Shown piece after piece: positions 1 to 11,725 of a stretch of 64,000 nucleotides of DNA. This stretch comes from Oscheius sp. JU75. Taxonomy: Eukaryota; Nematoda; Chromadorea; Rhabditida; Rhabditidae. A program made the translations under genes and the position numbers. The notes below the pieces were generated by a model. That model did not search any database and was not told the DNA's origin. It was given only the letters and a program-made list of their open reading frames with translations. The stretch covers positions 372,001 through 436,000 of the forward strand of contig JASJZC010000001.1 in assembly GCA_037178855.1 (NCBI GenBank), given 5' to 3'. Positions within the stretch are counted from its first letter, which is position 1. Every line of letters begins with the position of its first letter.

Positions 1-3000
1 AAACATAGATAACTTCTTTTTGAATTATGCATTCTTACCAGGTATGGAGCGGATCAACATCTCCGTCAGAATTTTGAAAACTTTTTGGCGTCACAGAATA
101 GTGGAAGACATGTGAGTGATAGCCAGAGGAATTGGAAAGAGAGACAGAGAGACCAGGAGACGATTTCACATAGGGACAGAGGCAGAGAAACAGAGAGAAG
201 GAGAGGCAGAGAGATAGGTTGTCCAATCCCTTACTTACAGGTCCCGGTTGTGGCTGCTGTTCTCGAAGGAGGTACTAGTAGCATCAAGGCTGTTCACCAA
301 TACGTCACGAAGTATTTCTTTTGATGTCCTTATGGACTTGAAGTCCGATTTTAGGGAGCCAGACATCCCCGTTATCGTGTGTGACGGAAGTGGAAGAGCC
401 TCCGATCTTCTATCATTTGCCTGTCGTTATGTCGAGCCTGAACGGTAGGAGCACGCTTCTCTAAAGCCTAGTGGCTTAGCTGCTTGTCTGGCAACAAAAT
501 CCTCGTGTTCGGATCCTACCCTCACCTTTTTCTTTACGAATCGCTCTATTTTAGAGTCTTCCCTCGAGAAATCCGCGACCAGTTGACCACTCTGACAGCT
601 GCAGTCTTCCCGGAAACTCCCAAAGCCCAACTGGACCAACTTGTCAGCATGATTATTGAGAGTGCCCAGCGTCCAGATTTGGTATTATTTGACATGGAAC
701 GCCCTAATAGCATATTTAGCTAACAATTTTCCGGATAGGGGAGGAGAATCAGACGGATGTGGACCATGCAATCCTGACAGCCGTGCTAAAAGGACACAAC
801 TTGAGTCTTCCGGAGCAGCTGGGTCTGACTCTCTCCTGGAACAGAGTCGATGTTGCCCGGTCTTGCTGCTTCTCGGAGCATAACAACTGGCCCATTGGGG
901 CTCTTCACAATGCTATGAATGATGCTCTGAGACTCAATAGAGTAGAGTTTGTGGAGTTGCTGCTGGAAAATGGGGTCAGCATTAAGAATTTCCTGACTTT
1001 GTCTTCACTGGAACAGCTCTATAATCAGGTGAGAGACAGAGACAAAGACAAAGACAGTTCATTTCCAGGACGACGACACTCAGCACAGTGTCCGAATCTT
1101 CATCGAGAAAGCCCCTTCTTCAATCGCCCTGACACTTCCCGACATTGGTCTGATCATCGAGAGACTAATGGGAAATGCCTACAAGCACTACTACACCTCG
1201 AGGCAGTTCAAGAGCAACTACGATCGGTTCAGGAAAAAAGCTCAGGTGCGGTGACAGAGAAACTCGAATACTCTTTTCAGATATTTTGCGAGTCCCAAGG
1301 TTACATGCAGATCTGGGTACGGTATTTTTGAGAGCAGAGTGTGACAAAGTTAGAGCACCTAGAGCCAGATTTCACATTTTTGGGTGTCCTTTGTATTTAA
1401 AATAAACGGGATTGAATGTCAGTTTTTCAGCTCTCCAGGCTAAGTAGCTTCCACATCCGTCTTGTGTCCAAGTCGCCGGCAAAGAGACGGAAATCTGGCG
1501 AGACCAGAGGCCCGATCAGTGAGGCTGAGCTGCGGAATGACTTCTCCTTTCCTTACAACGATCTGATGATGTGGGCCATCTTGACAAGGAGGCCGGAAAT
1601 GGCCAAATGCATGTGGCTGCATGGAGAAGATGCCATGGCCAAGGGTCTGGTAGCCATCAGACTCTACAAAGCAATTGGGAGGGTGGCTGAGGAAGAGTAT
1701 CTGGAGGTGGAGGTGGCTAATAAACTGAGGGAACATGCAGAGTGAGTTGGGAGAGACAGAGGTAGAGAGAAAGATATGCAGAGAGACAGAGAGACCAATG
1801 ACAACTGTTCTAGAGAATTTCGAAGCGAATGCCATCAGCTTCTCGACTTCTGCTACCGTGAAGACAACGAACAAACTCTTCGCCTTCTCACAGCCGAGCT
1901 GCCTCATTGGGGTCATCACAACTGTCTCTCTCTGGCTGTCTTAGCCAACAACAAGAACTTCCTCGCCCATCCTTGCTGTCAAATGCTGCTGGCCGACCTG
2001 TGGCATGGGTCACTTCGGGTCCGAAGCGGGTCGAATGTCCGGGTACTAACCTCCCTTCTCTTCCCTCCTCTTGCCTTATTTCTTGCCTTCAAAACGCCAC
2101 GAGTACAACCTCAAGAAGCTGTCCAGGAACCACATTCTGAACAGGTAGGGTCATTCGACAGGTGAGAGGAGGCATCAGTTTCTAGGAGGATCCATATGAT
2201 ACAGTCAGCAGCCTCCGGACGAATGAGAACAAGTCAAATATGGGGAGTATGCTATCTATCCCTTTCAGTAAGGTGAGGAAGTACATGATACAGAGAGACA
2301 GGGATACAAAGAGACATAGAGGTAGAGAGACAAAAAGACAGAGAATCCTTATAGCTCTTCAAGCACCGCCCCTCCAAAGCCCTCTCCAAAGGAGAAGAAT
2401 CTGAAGAGCTTATGGAAAATGGGATGGGTCCGCCCAAAAAAGTGACTATTATCAGTAGCAAGAAAAACAGTGCCGTTCTGTGTGAAGGTCTTCCGGACAT
2501 GAGCAACGAGGTAGGAACACTATTTTGGAATATGGCGAACACTATTCTGATTCTGGATCACTGCAAAAGTTCAGATCCCGATTCCAACCATGAACAGCTA
2601 CGCCAAGTTCAAAGCTTTCTACTCGGCTCCCATTACCAAAGTAACATGCTCCCAGTCTTCCAGAGAAAAAGATTTCAGTTCTGGAGCTGGTGCATTGCCT
2701 TCCACATTTTTCTAGCCATGTATACCTACGTCCTGCTAATTGAGACACCACTACATCCGACCAAAATTGAATGGGCTATGCTCATTTACGTGTGCTCTTT
2801 TGGAATAGAACATTTCAGGAAGGTAGGAACTAGATGTCCTGTCTTTGTCAGTATCTCAGTACCCGTCACACTTTGACACAACCCATTCTGGTCAAAAATG
2901 TGATTTTCTGGCTCTATGATGTTTTGCAAAGTTGCAGCCCATATTTTAATTTACAACTTTACACAACATCACTCGGCCTGAAAATGCTTTCTTCCATTCT

Positions 3001-5245
3001 AAAGAGTTATTTCATTTTTGGCTTGGGCTCGGTGGCCCGTGTCGCACCCATATCATCTCACCCGGGTCAGATCCCCATATAGTTAGCACCACCACTTGAA
3101 GTCAGCTTTCGAGCTCAAGTAATCGCATGGGTGGTACCCCTAAACCCGCGTTTTTCGCAGACCATGATCGTTGTAGAACGAGTCTAACGAAGTAGCTTCG
3201 AGAGTGGTCTACGAAAAGTGCTCATTTTGGAGAAATTAGGGCTCTGGCCTGGCATTTTTTGTCAGGCTTGGGTCCTTTTTTTCTGCAAGTGTTTTAAAAA
3301 CACCCTATAATATAACACTCTCTGTAAGCCTAGGTCTCATCCCCCGGAACACCTAACTTTCAGCTCTGTTGCCAAGAAACTCCGAGATTCCTGAACAAAA
3401 TCCAAATGTTCTACAGTCGCTACTACAACTTTCTCACCCTCATAGCCTTAGTTCTGTTTTGGGTAGGCTTCGGCTTCCGCATGATGCCTCTACACCGGCA
3501 TTCCTACGGGAGAGTCATCCTGTCCTGCAGTAACGTCCTCTGGTACATGAAGGTATTGGAGTATCTCTCTGTCCATCCCCTCCTCGGCCCCTATATTCAA
3601 ATGGCCGCCAAAATGGTGGTCTCCATGTGCTACATCATCGTCCTCTTACTGGTTACCCTTATGGCTTTCGGTGTCTCACGACAGGCTATAACATATCCGA
3701 AAGAGAAGTTTGAGTGGCATCTGGTCAGGTAGACCTCCAGAGTTTTGGTTCAGAACAGGTCATTTGCAGAAACATCTTCTACAAACCATATTTCATGCTG
3801 TACGGTGAAGTTTACGCAGGAGAAATTGATACATGTGGAGATGAAGGTAGGGAAGAGAGACAGAGACAGAGGTAGAGATAGAGATAGAGACTGTGATTTT
3901 CAGCCGAAAGAGCAGCCCAATTTAATGAGACCTTCTCAGGTAAAAAGTGGTCGTAACGTGTTTATAATTGTGTGGTAAAGGCATGATCGATGTAGTTCTG
4001 TGCAAAAGATTGATCATTCAAAAGTTGCTGTTTTTCAGAAATGAACTGCGTCCCAGGACACTTTATTCCTCCCCTACTCATGACCATCTTCCTTCTGGTG
4101 GCCAACATTCTTCTAATCAACATGCTCATAGCTATCTTCAAGTATTTTTCCTATACCACACTCATAGCCGCCTTGTTTCAGCAACATTTTCAACGAGGCC
4201 AATGACCGATCCAAGGAGGTCTGGCTGTTCCAGAGATACGGACAGATTATGGAATATAACGACACGCCACTGCTGCCACCTCCCTTCACCACACTCTCTC
4301 ATTTTATCTTTGTGTTTTGCAAATGTTGCAAGTGCTGCAAGGTGAGGAATTTCAAACGGGAAAAATAGCAAAATTATAGAAAAAGATCGCAACTAAGCAG
4401 AACCAGAAGGTCTTCTTGGACTTCTCTATGAGTAAGTTGTCGGAGAGACAGAGAGACAGAGATATAGAAAGACAGAGAAATCAATTTTTAGAGCTCAACC
4501 TGAGTCCGGAAGAACTGAGAGAAATTCACGATTTCGAAGAGGACTGCATGGACGAGTTGACGAGGAAAAAACTCCGACGTGGACAGGGAACTCCGGAAGA
4601 GAGATGGACCCAAGCAATTGAGCAGTCCGAAGTCTTATCAGGACGGCTGAATGAGCTCATCCTGGAGAATTTCTCGCTAAGAAATCGTCTGTGTGACATG
4701 GAAAGTCGTCTCGACTGGGTCCTGACGAATCAGAAGGAGCTTTTGGCTTCGAACAATCCGAGGAGGAGAAGTGTCAACTTCAGAGCATCTTCCACCTCGC
4801 TACCGGACAATAATGACAAAGGCAGCTCACCCGTATCACCTCGGGAACCACTGATGGACAGTTTGTTGACCCCGGTGGACGAATTTCGACTATCGGTTAG
4901 GAGCCCCTTGATTCAGAACTTGAGAAGGGATCAGTTGCAGAAGAAATATGACGAGGTACTGTCTCTCTATCTCTCTGTCTATCTATCTTACTGTCTCTTC
5001 TCAACTATTCTTGATTTCAGGCCAGGTTCCAAAGTCCTCTGATCCAACGTCGACCTCGTCTCAACTCATCCTCTCTGTCAATATCCCAAGACATGCGCGA
5101 CATGAACAGGCACATTTTTGTATTTGAACCCTGAAAACCCAATCTTTCCAGAAGCAACAAACGTTCAATATCGGTGACCTCTTCAGAAGATGACGAGCCA
5201 CCGAGTGTTAGAGTCCAACACGGCGCCTGGGAGACAGAGAGCTAG
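1..5245 (+). CDS. TRPM-family cation channel, 3' part of gene (5' end outside window)
   Basis: Spliced from about 20 exons (for example 43-110, 241-311, 355-444, 555-681, about 738-1029). The N-terminal TRPM homology region is visible: [22 protein letters not shown], and a long exon with [11 protein letters not shown] and WNRVDVARS. Then come the [12 protein letters not shown] segment, LLADLWHG, transmembrane helices (2665-2820, 3380-3731), the S5 motif [11 protein letters not shown], a pore segment [13 protein letters not shown] (about 3773-3850), S6 ([10 protein letters not shown]) and the TRP-domain region [15 protein letters not shown]. The tail has a coiled coil (about 4500-4740) and a Ser-rich end. 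No kinase domain follows, unlike vertebrate TRPM6/7. Nematode relatives (GON-2, GTL-1, GTL-2) conduct Mg2+/Ca2+; that role here is inferred. The last intron seems to use a GC donor (about 5119); a GT donor 9 nt downstream would give a different, shorter end. Family assignment is firm; the exact C terminus is not. Confidence 0.93.
2873..3300 (+). repeat. Dispersed repeat R2, copy in a TRPM intron
   Basis: The segment is shared, with clear base-by-base similarity, with 62278-62680, and its first ~120 bases with 6605-6740. It has an AT-rich head containing a TTTGCAAAGTTG...CTTTACACAAC inverted motif and a body starting TTGGGCTCGGTGGCCCGTGTCGCA. The body reads somewhat like the 5' (Alu) domain of SRP RNA, which is only a suggestion. 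It lies wholly inside an intron and has no open frame of note. Confidence 0.7.
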
Positions 5246-5327
5246 GCCGAAAATGTGTACTATACAGTTCAACCCTGTGATTCCGCGAGTGCTCAGAGCT
5301 TTATTACTTTCTTTAAATTGTTTGAAA

Positions 5328-7128
5328 TTACAGTATGTTTATCGTTTCGGGACCCGTAGTTGCATTGACAATTTCCACTATCCGAGACCACTCCGTCGGG
5401 GCTGACAGGTCTTGAAACTGTTCTTCCAGTAGCGCTAACTTCTTCTTCAAGTTCGGGTTACGGTATCCTACAGTAGTCAGTACGGTATTGCCAACGTCGT
5501 AGCCGAAGCATCGATAGTTTGGTACCTTCACAGCTCCGTCTTGGTCAGGCTCAGTTGCGGGAATCAACTGAACTTTGTGATTGTGCGAACATGGTCAGTG
5601 AAGCACCGTAATCTTTTGGTGTGACTGAATCAGGAGGTCCTTTGGAATGGGAATCAGGGTCTGGGTTCGTCGTCTGTTGATTGTGACTTGTCTTTTGATG
5701 ACATAACCGGACTGGCTTTTCCACGCCTGGAAAAGAAAAGACTAAGACAGAGAGAGAGGTTAAGATAGAGAAACAGATAGACAGCGAGACAGAAAGACAG
5801 AGAGACAGAGAGAGATAGGGCCAGAGTAACAGAGTGAGTGACAAGGCAAGGACAAGGCAAAAAAAAAAACAGAGAAAGACCAAGATACAGAGAGCCAGAG
5901 AGATCGACTCACCTCTAAACCAACATTCTTCAGCACAATTTGAAACGGCCGACTGACTATAATCTCCAGATGACCAGCACTTTTGTCCACTCGCCTAGTC
6001 AGCTTATATTCCTTGTTGTGACAAAAAGGCTGAACTTATTTTGGACTGTCTCTGTTTTCAACAGTGCGCTTTTCTATCATATGGCCTTCCAAAAAATACA
6101 CACCAACTATCTTCCTTCTTCGACGAATACCTTTATGCTCTCTGAACTCACGTCGTAGGTAAACAGCCTAAAATGGGATCCAATGTAGGTGAAAAAGATG
6201 GAAGTGACGGCTACAATAACAGCACAAATCGGAACGACGGGCACAAAAATCGGAATGTGGAACACGGAAATGTATGCAGCACCGATACACGTAGCGATTA
6301 TCTAAAACCACTATTACTAAATTTCCATCGCTAACTCACCAACGTCAATATGATTGTGCTCAATGGTTTTGCAAAAACGCTGAGCGGAAAGTGCTGAAAC
6401 GTTAGGCTGAAGGAAGAAATTGGAAAAATACCTCATCTTTTCCGGGAAAAGACCATAACAGTAGAAATAGCAAGCAAATTACGGCGGTATGGTAAACGTT
6501 TAGGGTTGTTGATCCTGGCTTGAGAGACATGTCGAGGAGGGTGCAAATGAACTGAAAGTGCCGTCTCTCTGTCTATCTGCCTCACTGCCTTCACTCACCC
6601 GCCACACTATGACACACCCTTTCTGGTCAAAAATGTGATTTTCCGGCCTCACGGTGTTCTGCATAGTTGTAGCCGATATCAAATCTACAACTTTTTAGAG
6701 CATCACGAGGCTGAAAAATCACTTCCTGGCCCCGAAAAAAATTATTTTTTTTTCTGGCTGGGCACGGTCGCCTGTGTCGCACATCTTCTCGAAAAATTCA
6801 TGAGTTTTTCAACTTTTTCGGTGCTCCCGCCAAATTTTTTGAACCGTGCGCACCAACTTTTGGCGTACAATAGCGAGACACTCGCTTTAATAATGAAAAT
6901 ATCTCTCTGTCTCACTCACACAAGAAACGATGACCCCTATCATGAACCAGAGAAGTAAGCTGTGTGCGCCATAGGGTCTGCAAACTCAAAGTTCTTCCTC
7001 AGAAAGTTGTCTTACCTCACTTCAAAGATCTTGTGATCAGGATGTCGCTCTCCAAGATCTTTGTCTCCTTTCTTCATAGCATTCTTCATCTTGGCGGACA
7101 GCCGACGAGCGTGCTCTTTTATGGACAT
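5328..7128 (-). CDS. Multi-pass membrane protein, not recognised
   Basis: The start ATG (7126-7128) lies 2 nt after a TGCTCACAG acceptor, suggesting spliced-leader trans-splicing. Exons in order: a basic N terminus (MSIKEHARRLSAKMKNAMKK), then an exon ending about 6442 with a hydrophobic span (AVICLLFLLLWSF), a short exon (about 6345-6398, HFPLSVFAKPLSTIILTL), a strongly hydrophobic exon (about 6165-6303) giving one or two membrane spans, then about 5910-5985 and 5570-5735, and a last exon to 5328. A 39-nt intron near 5572-5610 restores the frame before IPATEPDQDG. The C-terminal half (about 150 residues) is soluble and looks beta-rich, ending in a short helical segment (NLKKKLALLEEQF). I do not recognise the family. 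It is tail-to-tail with TRPM, 82 bp between stop codons. Confidence 0.65.
6605..6740 (+). repeat. R2 head fragment in an intron
   Basis: These bases match the first part of R2 at 2873 and 62278 (CTTTCTGGTCAAAAATGTG, then a GTTGTAG...CTACAAC inverted motif). A further GGCTGGGCACGGTCGCCTGT stretch at 6755-6785 resembles the R2 body. The element sits in an intron of the membrane-protein gene, on the opposite strand to that gene. Confidence 0.6.
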
Positions 7129-7677
7129 GCCTGTGAGCAATATGCATTAGATAAATCAAAAAGATGTATCAAAGAGGATGGTCAGTGTAACGGGTCGATT
7201 GATTGCTAACCGGTTGGGGTTTGTGGGCGCGGTGCCCTTGAAAGAATAGCGAACAAGGAGGTTCGAAGGTGGCAAGGAACAGCTTGTATTGACAGAGACT
7301 GATCATTCCCGCCCCTTTTGTCCTTCTACAATTCCTCAACTCATTGACTCTCAAATACTATTTATTATCTCCAGAAAACCTCTATAAACAATCCGATATC
7401 AACTCTGAAATCAAATATTTTCTCATAACACAGTTAGGGGGCACGGAGTGACAGAATACCGAAGAGGGCGACAACAATGCGATAGAGGTTTGAATAGGAA
7501 TCTTGGTAGGGCAAGATTCGAAAAACAAAAGGATAGAAATCACAGTCAAATAGTATGTACAAAACAATGAAGGGAGGTAAAGAGCGTGCAACTTTAGGGA
7601 AAGGAGACCCTGTGAAAAAGGAGGATATGTGGAAGAAAATTTGTGGAAAATACACGTTTTGAAAGGCCCCAAAAAAG
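7129..7677. other. Intergenic, no gene seen
   Basis: Short frames occur (for example 7382-7672 on the minus strand) but none has splice context or family features. The region separates the 5' end of the membrane-protein gene from the 3' end of the nuclear receptor gene. Confidence 0.5.
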
Positions 7678-9744
7678 TTATGAATATCCATTGCTGCTGT
7701 CCATACTCTTCGCCCCTCCGGACAGAAGACTCTCGGCGGAGCTGGGAGCGTCAAAAGTTGGACTGGGCTGGAGAATTTGGCTGTTTTGGAGCAAAACGGA
7801 CTGATTGCTGCTGTTCATGTCATCCAGGATGAACTCGGAAAGCAGGGAGTCCACCTGAAAGTGGTTTGGTAAGTGTATATGGAAGGAAATACCTCGGCCA
7901 GACCGAAGAATCTGGTCAGAGTCATGTTCTCGATGAGGAGTTGTGTCAAGGCCTTCAAAGCGGGAGCAAGGAGAAGAATGTTTCCGTATCTAGAAAGTTG
8001 GCATGTCTCTCTCTCTCTCTCTCTTACTCCCCATACCTCTATATCCCTGTCTTTCTGTTTCTATATCGCCCTGTCTCTCTGCCGATCTGTCTGTCACTGT
8101 CTCTCAGTCTCTTAATTTCTATTTCTCTCTATCCCCCTGTCTCTCTGTATCTCTTCGTCTCTGTATCTAACATACCTGGTGGGTGCCTCTTCCGGGTTCT
8201 GTTCCAAAATGAAAGCATACAGGGACTTCAGGACACGATTCCTTGCCTCTCTGATCATCTGCTGTGCGTCTAACGTCAGCCCTTTGGCCTCGGGATGGAG
8301 AAAGGCCAAAGCCTTGAGACACACAAACTCCTGTTCTTTCATCTGGAGCTGTCTCATGGGCCAGACGATCTCATCCAGGACTCTCGGAGTAATATTGCTG
8401 GTTTTGAAGGCAGCAAAGCCGTTCAACTCGCTCGAGGTGTCCCGGCTCATGTACGTGTTGTTGAAGAGACAGACACGCGTCGTGTCTGGACTTCTGTAAG
8501 AAGATAGAATTAAATTTTATGTCTCTATCTCTTACCTGAAAGCCGGCATCAGTATCAAATGCTGCGGTGCGTAGTTCTTCAACAGAATGATCTTGTCATC
8601 CATTCCCAGCTCCGGAAACGGGGTTAGTGCCTTGGCCCATTCGACCATTAGAAGAAGAGTCGTCCTTGAGATCTCGTTCAAATCCTCAGCCGTACAATGC
8701 TTCTGATCCCCGTCCTCACTACCATTAGGCTGGCTGATGACTGTATTCCTGTAGCGGAGACACATCTCCTGGAATAGCTAAATCTAGCGGGTTTTCGAAC
8801 CGGGTGAGGTGTTTTATAGAGCTTGGAGGAACGCATTTGGGGATAGAATAGAAGGTTGCGACAGAGAGTGAGATGTGGGCGTTTCCAATGCGCTCCTCCT
8901 CTGTGAACTAAGGAAACTGAAAGACAGTCAGAGAAGATAGAAAAGCATGCAGGGATGTCTCTGTCACAAGAGTATTTTCAATTCCGGTATCTTCCCCTCT
9001 TATCTCGAAGCATTGAATCGATGATAGAGCCCAAAGCACAAAGATTCAATGAACCTTTTGCGAGAAAACGGAAATGGAATGGAAGAACACACGACCACGT
9101 TCATGCAGCATGCAGACCTTCTGGATCAAGCTCACCTGATGAACTTTGTGCTCCATTTCCATCAAGATATCGATGACATTGGCTCTGCCGTCAGATGGAC
9201 TCATTTGCGCCGAGCTTGTAGGAGACATTCTCAGCTTCTTCTGTGTGGGGGAGCCGATGGGATCACGTTCGAACTGGATGGCTGAAAAGGTCTGAGATGA
9301 GAACAGTCAAGTGTTGCTGATTAATCGGACTGATAGGATCTTTGGCTCTTTCAGTGATCTTTTGATGACAGAGACAGAGAGACCTATAGAGGAGGTAGAC
9401 CAAATCGAGTGACTTACCTTCTCTCTTCATGCCGACCTGCACGCACTTCTGATAGCGACAGTAGCGACAGGCACAGCGAAAATTCTTGTCGATAACACAC
9501 CGCTTATTAAAGCGACATGTGAACTTTTGATTCCGGAGCACCGTTCTCCGGAAGAAACCCTAAAACGTAAAAACGATTCGTAAAATTCCAGAAAAAAGGG
9601 CTCACTTTACATCCATTGCAGCTGATCACGCCTAAATTCATATTTATCTCTCCTGTCCCAGATTTTTCACTTACCGTAGTGTGTTCCAGTGGACTTGTCT
9701 CCGCAAACCGCACAGGGCTCCGCCAACGGGTCAACGAGGTCCAT
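7678..9744 (-). CDS. Nuclear hormone receptor, HNF4-like nematode type
   Basis: The DNA-binding domain is encoded by three exons: [14 protein letters not shown] (about 9675-9744), VISCNGCK (about 9605-9640), then about 9418-9560 with [21 protein letters not shown] and CRYCRYQKC. The P box is CNGCK, a common nematode variant of CEGCK. The hinge follows ([15 protein letters not shown]). The ligand-binding domain starts at about 8535-8775 with [14 protein letters not shown] and [17 protein letters not shown], continues through 8178-8490 ([18 protein letters not shown]) and about 7868-7993 ([15 protein letters not shown]), and ends with a Ser-rich tail. A DNA-binding transcription factor is expected, likely in lipid or stress control as for HNF4-like nematode receptors. 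I chose ATG 9742-9744 because it lies 20 nt after an acceptor (CATCTTCAG); an upstream coding exon cannot be excluded. Confidence 0.9.
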
Positions 9745-11725
9745 TTCCAGGTTGAGCCCTGCCCTGAAGATGATCAGAAAATACTATAAATTAGTTTTGG
9801 GCAATCGAGAAACTGTTCAGGAGAACCAAAGAGACAGAGAGGTAGAGGAAAAGAGGCAGAAAGACAGAGAGACAGAGAAATAGAGAGTCAGATAGATAGA
9901 GAGAAAATTAAACTGTATGTTTCTCTGAACAATGCCAAGAAAAATTGTTTTTTTTTTCTGACAAGAAAAAGAATACTTGTTACAACTCGAGACAGAGGAA
10001 TGGATTACAGAAAAACGAACTCAAAACAAGATTCAACGATTATTGTTAGGAATGATCCACTCAAAACTTTTTCCAAGCTTTGAAGCTGACCAGATCCTGG
10101 TACAAAAGGCTTTGAAATGGTTGGCCTGGTGATCGATGCGGTCCCGTGGGACGAGAGTCAGAGAGAGCGAGAGAGAGCGCCAGACACCGGCCATGGCAAC
10201 ATGCCAGCCACTCTCCTCGAAACTCACACACTCTCTCTCGGACCCTGACGACACACAAAAGTGCACAGAAATCAGCACTTAAATTGACTTTCGAAAGCTA
10301 ATTTGGCGGAGTTTGGTTGGACATAGTGGAGGAAAATCAATAAGTCGGAAAATGCGACCCCGGTCTTCTCTGGAGAGGCGATTACAAGACTCTGTCTCTC
10401 CCGGAGCACAGAGGGCGCCCTTAGATAAGGGAAAAGAAGGAGATTCGATAGGGGTGAAAGAAGACGATCTTTGTGATCTGTGACGTATGTAATGTGAACG
10501 TTTTTAGATGAGTCTGTATTCGACAAACTGTCAGTGAAGTCTGGATCTCTGTCTTTCTATCTCTCTGTCACTTGTTAATACTGGATACTCTGCCACACTG
10601 TCTTTCTGTTCCTGAGTATCGGATACCAAGCCTAAGTTCTCGCGAAAGTCCAAAAACAAACAAAACATAAAAAATGGTTTATTCGTATCTGTCTGCACCT
10701 GTATACAGCGTAGGGGGTATCATAACGAACAGTAGTAATAACACTAAGAATGAGGTTGGGGTGGTAGGAGTGATTTTGATGGGGTTGGAGTTCTGCCCGC
10801 TTTTTGTACTAAAATGCTCTAGGTATCAGTCACAACATGAAAATCATCAGTGTAAGAGGGGTTAATACCAACGTAATAGAGAGGGGAGAATATGCAAGAT
10901 GTAGAGGTATTTTACAAAGGGATCGTGAGTTTTTTTTACTGAGAGAGAGCAAGGTTCCCGCTTTAATTTAGTGCTTTTCCAGAGAAATTTCTAGCATTAA
11001 TGTGAAGGAGAGGTTAGCGTCCGGTTGTAGTACTGCACTGCAGCAAAAAGTGATGTGAATACACAAATGCATATTTTGTTTTTTGGGTAGAAGGCGACAT
11101 TTTTTAAGCATTTTGATGTTTTGCAAAGTTGTAGAGCAGAACAACGGCTACAACTTTGCAAAGCATGGAAAGACTCGAAACTGCCGTCTTCAGCTCTAAA
11201 AACTCATGTACGCAACTGCGTACTCGCTCAACCATGGGCCTCTATTGTAGCGCTTTTGCAATAACAAAAAAGCAAATCTAAGCTCTCATCGAAAAAGTTA
11301 TAAAACAAACTAATACTGACCTGTTTTCTGGCGTCCTACACGCTTTTTTGAGACACGAAAGTTGTTAAACGGGGGAAACGGGAGTTTTTGATCCAAACAA
11401 TGGCTCCAGAAACAGGGGGCTTTCTACAGGGTAACCGTATTTGGAAAAGGAGGAGGGGGAGCTTGTCTAGCTCTAGGAGAAGAGAGAATAACAGTGCCTA
11501 GATAACAATAAGAACATGTTTGCGTTTGCTGTTTGAATCTTTGAGACCTGAGGTATGAGGAGGTGTAGTGACCGTCTACGAATATTCGGACCGTGCCGTA
11601 GTTGATGACGAAACTGAGAGACGAGTCGAGAGAATCGCGGCGTTATCTTCTGAAAAGGAAGGAATTAGAAGGAGAAGAGTATGTGTATTTGTCTCTCTGT
11701 ATCTCTCCGAAACTCTGTATCAAAC
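9745..11725. other. Intergenic region without a clear gene
   Basis: About 2 kb. It holds GACAGAGA-type low-complexity sequence (9825-9900) and a CT/GA-rich patch at 10145-10180. A palindromic motif lies at 11110-11168 and is listed separately. The longest frames (10033-10278 minus, 10674-10865 plus) have no supporting features. Promoter elements of the nuclear receptor may lie at its left end. Confidence 0.5.
11110..11168. repeat. Palindromic dispersed motif (TTTGCAAAGTTGTAG type)
   Basis: GATGTTTTGCAAAGTTGTAG is followed after about 14 bases by CTACAACTTTGCAAAGCAT, giving a hairpin with a ~17-bp stem. Related hairpins occur at 2915-2970, 6652-6700, 31430-31485, 58794-58850, 58962-59018 and 62322-62370, some inside R2. 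Confidence 0.75.
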
